Assembly (NCBI GenBank): GCA_904063045.1
Contig: CAJFCJ010000004.1
Coordinates: 432,195-496,194 of the forward strand
DNA: 64,000 nt
Direction of reading: 5' to 3'
Origin: Dimorphilus gyrociliatus
Lineage: Eukaryota > Annelida > Polychaeta > Dinophilidae
Positions 58,861-64,000 of the stretch are shown here, one piece after another; within the stretch, counting starts at the first letter, position 1; each line of letters opens with the position of its first letter. The notes beneath the pieces were generated by a model, which saw nothing but the letters and a program-made list of their open reading frames with translations, was not told where the DNA came from and ran no database searches. Position numbers and translations under genes: made by a program.

Positions 58861-60750
58861 ATGCAGATGCATCATGGGTAAGGAAAGGGTGATGAGACGG
58901 GTAGAACATTTAATTAGAACGATAGAAGGCAAGAGAAGGATTAGATATATACTTTCCTCGTTTATCGTAAGATCAAATATATTGGATTGTAAAACATATA
59001 ACTTTGAGTGTTTAGCTAAATTTCTTTACAGTTTAGGAATTTAGAGCGCATGCGCACAGAATTTACCAAAAATATTTCTTATTAGAATATTTTCCTTCCA
59101 TTTCTCATTCATTCATTCATTCATTTATTCTTCGACTCATTCTCCTTTCTCTATCCGCTCTGCGTTTATCCGAAAATAGATTTATCTTATAAGAAGAAAG
59201 AGGCGTACCAATTACTTTTTAATTCTAATATCTTTCTTTATTGAACTAATTAAAGCACTACTTTATTTAAATTCTAAAGCATACAAACTAATAATTTCAA
59301 AATGCTCAAGAGAAAGAGAAAGAGTGAGTTGGAGGGGGAAGAAAGATAGGTGGGGGCGGAGTAAAGGAGAAACGAAAGAAGAGGTTGAGAAGTGGAAAAG
59401 GCCTGGAGGGAAGGAAAGGGGCGGCGTATTCTCGTACGTATAAAAGGAAAAATTCTATTAACTCAACCATAAACTAAAACAATTGTTTCCTTTAAAAGGA
59501 TAGTGACAGAAAGACAAAGAGGAAGACAGGCAGATGGATAGAAAGCAAGTGAGAGAGAGGGGAGAGAGCTGGAAAGATCAAAGTTGACATAGATACTCTA
59601 CGTATTTCCTAGCAGATCGAATCAGTTAATAAGATGTAATTAGTATTATGTTGAAATTCTTTCTATAGTATATAAAACGATAACGAGAATCAAACAAATT
59701 GTATAAAAAAGTATGGGAAAAGGAGACGGACGTAACGAGGAGGGGTTCGTTCGGTTGTAGAGTAATTACTCTTCCCCTATTGCCGACCTACAGACCTTTC
59801 CTTCAAAATACGCAAGTCAGCGGCCGGATTAGTATAATAAAAAAGAGGGAGAATTATTCGAAGGATAAAGTCGGGAGACTGGAAATATCGTAAAGAGTAA
59901 AGAGAAAATAAGAAAAAAAAGATTTCTAAGCCGATCTCTGATCCGCTGATTCCCTTCTCTCGCCCCTCCTTAAAGAGTTTCTCTATATTCTCTTGGCCCT
60001 TTACAACAGAAATTTTTTTACAAGATTATTCAAAGTCGTTTTTGTCTAAAAAGGGTAGGAAATTCGGGAAGTAAGAAAAAAAAACCAATTCGGAATGTAG
60101 GTATGGAAGTTAATATAAGCTTGCAAAGGTTCTATTTGAAATACAACCGAGCTTCTTCCTTTACTTCCCCATTTACTTGTGTTTTCTGGTCGTATTGGGA
60201 ACTATACCTTCTCTTTTGAGTTCTTGAGCACAAATTGCTGCTTGAAGATATATCTTTTTTTTTTGCTAAGATAAAACTATTTTCATAGACTAACACATTT
60301 TGAAGATGAAAGAATATTAGATAAAACTTAGTTGAAGACAACAAACCTGAAAGATTTCGTAAACCTAAGTAGAATAATTGATGAGAGATGTATTTAACGA
60401 TATAAAGAAAATTTGATCAACTTTTTCCCCATTTTTTTCTTCATTAAGCAAAGTGTATGATATTTTTTCTCTCCTCTTCATAAACTAACCCCCAATGGAA
60501 AAAATCACCCTTTAAAAAACGGAAAGATAAGGAATATTTACAAGCAAGATTGGCTTTCCTATCTTACTGTCTGTCAATGTCTGTTGTAAGCGTCTTAAAA
60601 AGAACAGAATATTGTATACTGGAAAACAGAAAACATTTTTACTCTAGTTTATTATAACAGCGTCGAGCGTCGATCGAACGTTTTGATCGACGTAATTGCG
60701 TTAGGCGGGAGAAGGGCCAAAGTAAACGGCGTCGTTTGTATATAGAAAAA

Positions 60751-60766
60751 CGCCATCTGGTGGTGC
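60751..60766. promoter_or_regulatory. CTCF-like site CGCCATCTGGTGGTGC
   Basis: The minus strand reads GCACCACCAGATGGCG, the best match in the window to the animal CTCF consensus CCASYAGRKGGCR. It lies in a local GC-rich patch. Confidence 0.55.
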
Positions 60767-61538
60767 GGCGAAAAAGTCACGTTTCGGCTTATTTAGAAGG
60801 GAACTCTGTGGAGGGCGGCTTGGAAAACAGATCGAAGAGGCATGGAAATAAATAAGGGTGGTGAGGAGGAGGGAATTGACCAGAAAAAAAGGGACAGGTG
60901 GAATTAAACTATTGGATGAAATACATAAATTGGAAAAGTGTTTTAGAAGGGTAGAAAGACTTGATCAATTATAACAGACGCTTCGGTAATAGTAAGAGGG
61001 TACTCGAAGGAACGCTAGACGAATATACGTATGGAAGAATTATATGTACAGAAAAAAAAACAAATACATATTTTCACTTACCTGTATTATGCTGGCTTTG
61101 TAGTCCTAATCACACAATGAATTTATTCTTATTTTTCCCAACAGACGAAGCCTGTACCATTGAAAAATTGATTTTCATATTAATCCCTCTCATCAATATA
61201 ATTTGCATGTAATTAATATTCACAAAAAAGGTCATTTACTCTTCAGCAAATGCCAAAATTATCAGCAAGATATTAATATAAAAATTAAAGGGAAAATTGA
61301 AAAATTTTTAAATTACTTCATGGCTTCCAATAATTTGTAATATGATGAAGGATGCTTAGGAAGAGAAGAGGATAAAAAAGATGGTACGAAATGAAGTAGG
61401 AAAATGGCAAAACGTCTTCCCTTCCTTAAACTAGGCCAAGTTACCCTTTTTTTTTTACCACGGTTCGCTTTTACGTGAAAAAATATATTGCAATTGAACG
61501 CGTGGGAAAAGGCTGGAAGCGTCTAACAACTTTTTTTG

Positions 61539-61555
61539 GAGCGCCTTCTATAGGC
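61539..61555. promoter_or_regulatory. CTCF-like site GAGCGCCTTCTATAGGC
   Basis: The minus strand reads GCCTATAGAAGGCGCTC, with the AGRAGGCGC type core. Its flank TTTGGAGCGCC is shared with the site at 34498. Confidence 0.35.
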
Positions 61556-63615
61556 AAAATAAATTGATAAGTTCTAGATCAAGTCTACTGGAAGTCTAGC
61601 CACCTTTTCATCCGTGATAATACGTTGTCATAGATAGTATTTACACAAAAGTCATCTGTAATTAATTATGAAAGTGTCAAAAGCTGTGTATGTCTGCCAT
61701 AACTCTTTAAGAGAAAATACAACAATCGTTTTTATAAGAGACGAGATGGTTTTAAAACTTAGCATTTATTATTAATGAAAGGATACTTCAATTAGAGAAA
61801 CTGTTTGCGCTATTAACAACAAAAACGAAAGAGGCTATTTTATAATACTCATACTGCCTTCACAAGTTCTATTGTCACTTATCTCGTACCTTTTTTGTCA
61901 GGGATCACATGAAAAAAATTGTTTTTTTTTATACTTATAGAATGAGAAAGCTTATATATTTTCTTTAAAAAGTTACAGCTCTAAAATACGATATTAGAGA
62001 GACTTTACTCCTTTCTGTTTTATATAACACCCAGTCTAAAGTACCTTTCTAAAAACACAAAAATGAAACCGATTAGTATTTAATTAAGCTAAAAACATTT
62101 CCGATATTTTGACTAGAATTTTCCTTTCATTACGCACTATACAGTGAACAACTGAAAGGAAATAATAGACCGATAGTTTGTTTGAAATATGCCAGTTGAG
62201 CCGTGAAGTGTATCGTGAAGATGTCGGCAAATTCCTTTCAACTTGAGAATTCGTGCACGAGAGAAAACGTGGGCAACGGCTATATCTTGGTCTAATTATA
62301 AATTACAATATAATTATTAATAAGTCACATAAAGTTAACGATGTTTTTTGAAAGATGACAAAAATACTGTTTATACAATTTATGATTTTATCGTTTACTT
62401 AGACTAATAATATTAATAATGCTATTATTATTATTATAGTTTTTTGTGTAAATTATCTTATTATCTTTATTTTTCAACAAATACAATTTATATATTGTTA
62501 TATGGAGATTAATAAGACTGAAAAAACATTAGATTTTCTATTAATAAAATATATAAATACTTTATATAGTTTATATATTATTTATATATATATATATATA
62601 TATATACAGTACACATATATCTTTTTCTATTGACTTAAAAAGAATTGAGAGCTAAAGGATAGTTTAAAAAGAAAGAAGCTTCTCCATTGAAGTGTAAACA
62701 ACAATTGCAAGTTACAAATTCTTAAGGCTTTTGATGGCACGTTACGATGACGTAGGGAAATCGGTTTTTTTTCTCGCCTAGCTGAAATAATAGAAGGTTT
62801 AAGCAGGGGAAAAAATGGGAAAATAAGTTGGAGAACGAAAAATTGATACAAAAAAGAAATGGTAAATATTAGTATTGACTGTTGGTATAGTCAGAGTTCG
62901 TGCATCACACCTACCTAAGGGGATGGTAAATGGCTGGGGAGAAGAAGGAAGATAGAAAAAGAAGTAGGTCAACAATTAGAATGCCTCAACTCTATTTGAA
63001 ATTACCTTTAATTGGAATAAATGAAAATAGGAAAATTGGGGATAAGAAGAATTATGTAACATATAAATTGGAGGAGAAAGAACTGGGAAAGAATAAAAGT
63101 AGAAAGATTGGAGGCAGGAAGCAATTAATTCAAACTAAAGGAATCCTATAAATTCTATTGCCTTTTTGCGGCATAGAGGAAATATATAGGGAAACGAGTG
63201 AAGAGAACCGATTGACGACTATATTTGCAGTTCGGCAAACGGTTTTAATTTATTACACGCTCGACTTGGCAGTTTCGGATGACAGATTGCCCCATGTTTC
63301 AATGTATAATTGGGGAAAGTGAGAATAATTTTAAAGTTCATCAAATCAATATTTTCTCTATTTTAATTAAGTAAAAACTATCATTCTAAAAATAGAAAAA
63401 TTCGATATACTTTTCTATAAATTCTCCCATCCTTTTTTGTCACTCCAAATATGTATTTACAAACATTTCATACACACTAACATTACCCTATTCACAAGCT
63501 AACTTTATAATATATAAATATATGGTATTTTCTGCAAATATACTATATATATATATATATATTGTATTGTAATACTGGATATTCAGTATTCTGGAAATAT
63601 ATACAAATAGATATA

Positions 63616-63639
63616 CATATATATATATATATATATATA
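63616..63639. repeat. (TA)n tract near the right edge
   Basis: Twelve TA units; a similar run lies at 63544-63562. Confidence 0.8.
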
Positions 63640-63910
63640 CCAAGTACACCTGAATATTTTTTAAAATTGCAGAAGCCTGTAAAAATATTTTGATATATAG
63701 AATACTCTTTTTTGCTGGTGAAAAGGAAAGAATAGTTGTCTACCCTAGAACTTAATTGGAATTGGGATTGTAGTAAAGGCCTACCTGCGTTCCTTTATAA
63801 GCATAAAAAAGGGGTGGAAATTTTATTGATTTTTTTTATTATGTATAAATCACTCTATCAAAACCTAATAGATAAAACTTGAAACAAAGAAATATGTGCA
63901 ATTTATTTAC

Positions 63911-64000
63911 CGTTTCTCTCTCGTGAAGAGTAATGAATATTCCACAAACCGGTGTGTATTTAGAGATCTTCATGAAAGTACCATTTGAAGTGGATGGGCG
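63911..64000 (-). CDS. Probable internal exon of a gene running off the right edge
   Basis: On the minus strand 64000-63911 is open in only one frame (RPSTSNGTFMKISKYTPVCG, then IFITLHERET). It ends at a good donor, ACG|GTAAAT, in phase 0. Its base composition is less AT-rich than its surroundings. I do not recognise the family. The gene would continue off the right edge upstream, and leftwards downstream. A 24 nt candidate exon at 61106-61083 (DYKASIIQ) with a perfect CAG|GTAAGT donor would also be in phase, but the 2.8 kb gap makes that link weak. Confidence 0.4.

Larger units (their letters stand above)
58600..63910. other. Gene-poor region upstream of the calmodulin-like gene
   Basis: About 5.3 kb. 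The part next to the gene (58600-58870) is GC-rich and probably promoter. CTCF-like words lie at 58843-58860, 60751-60766 and 61539-61555. A GC-rich patch at 60660-60860 has an 8 bp stem hairpin (60668-60692). A strong minus-strand donor CAG|GTAAGT sits at 61083-61075 and may end a 24 nt microexon (61106-61083). An (ATTC)n run is at 59105-59124, and TA runs are at 62584-62606, 63544-63562 and 63616-63639. No complete gene recognised. Confidence 0.4.

Noticed and set aside
63740-63800. Donor-like CAG|GTAGGCC on the minus strand near 63784
   Set aside because: No supporting acceptor or open frame of useful length upstream of it.
1-64000. CRISPR array, operon, phage or viral island
   Set aside because: No regularly spaced repeats, no bacterial gene order and no viral proteins; all coding genes are animal genes with spliceosomal introns or plain animal single-exon genes.

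Overview
The window is nuclear DNA of an invertebrate animal. It is strongly AT-rich. Its genes are split by GT-AG introns that are mostly 50-90 bp long on the left, and every recognisable product is an animal protein. The gene at the left is a clear Ir25a co-receptor, a family known from protostomes, so the source is most likely a protostome with a compact genome, perhaps a lophotrochozoan such as a small annelid. No species can be named from the sequence alone. There is no sign of a bacterial, viral or plasmid replicon, and no CRISPR array.

Layout, left to right: Ir25a ionotropic receptor (+, 0.86-3.5 kb); ECHDC1 ethylmalonyl-CoA decarboxylase (-, 4.3-5.3); small Maf bZIP factor (-, 7.7-9.6), divergent from an 18-exon PLA2G6 calcium-independent phospholipase A2 (+, 10.2-15.8); an intronless Olig bHLH gene (-, 18.8-19.3) inside about 6 kb of non-coding DNA; ZMYND8-like chromatin reader (-, 21.6-23.6), divergent from a small unrecognised coiled-coil gene (+, 24.2-24.9); a 13-exon Na-K-Cl cotransporter (-, 25.5-30.1); an intronless class A GPCR (+, 32.7-33.7); a two-BIR protein (+, 35.4-37.5); RNF11 (-, 38.4-39.4); an UNC93A-like transporter (+, 41.5-45.5) with a Tc1/mariner relic in its second intron; a calmodulin-like EF-hand gene (-, 49.5-58.6) with two introns of about 4 kb; then 5 kb without a convincing gene, and one probable exon of a further minus-strand gene at the right edge.

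The genes do not form one pathway. They are unrelated housekeeping, signalling, membrane and developmental genes. I rebuilt the exon chains by hand by matching splice phases and family alignments. All chains close in frame except for uncertain points at the ZMYND8 5-prime end and at one weak UNC93A donor.

The main non-coding signals are: (1) a GC-rich CTCF-like core (AGATGGCGC and close variants) recurring about a dozen times, mostly between genes or in introns; (2) a near-perfect Maf recognition element just upstream of the small Maf gene itself; (3) four copies of GAACAGATG within 2.6 kb around the Olig gene, two of them followed by ACTGATTA; (4) (TA)n tracts that repeatedly carry CAGT/ACTG interruptions. 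Notable gene oddities are a ZMYND8 homologue without its MYND finger, a calmodulin-like protein with a basic tail on a distant exon, degenerate BIR domains, and a GC-AG intron in the cotransporter.
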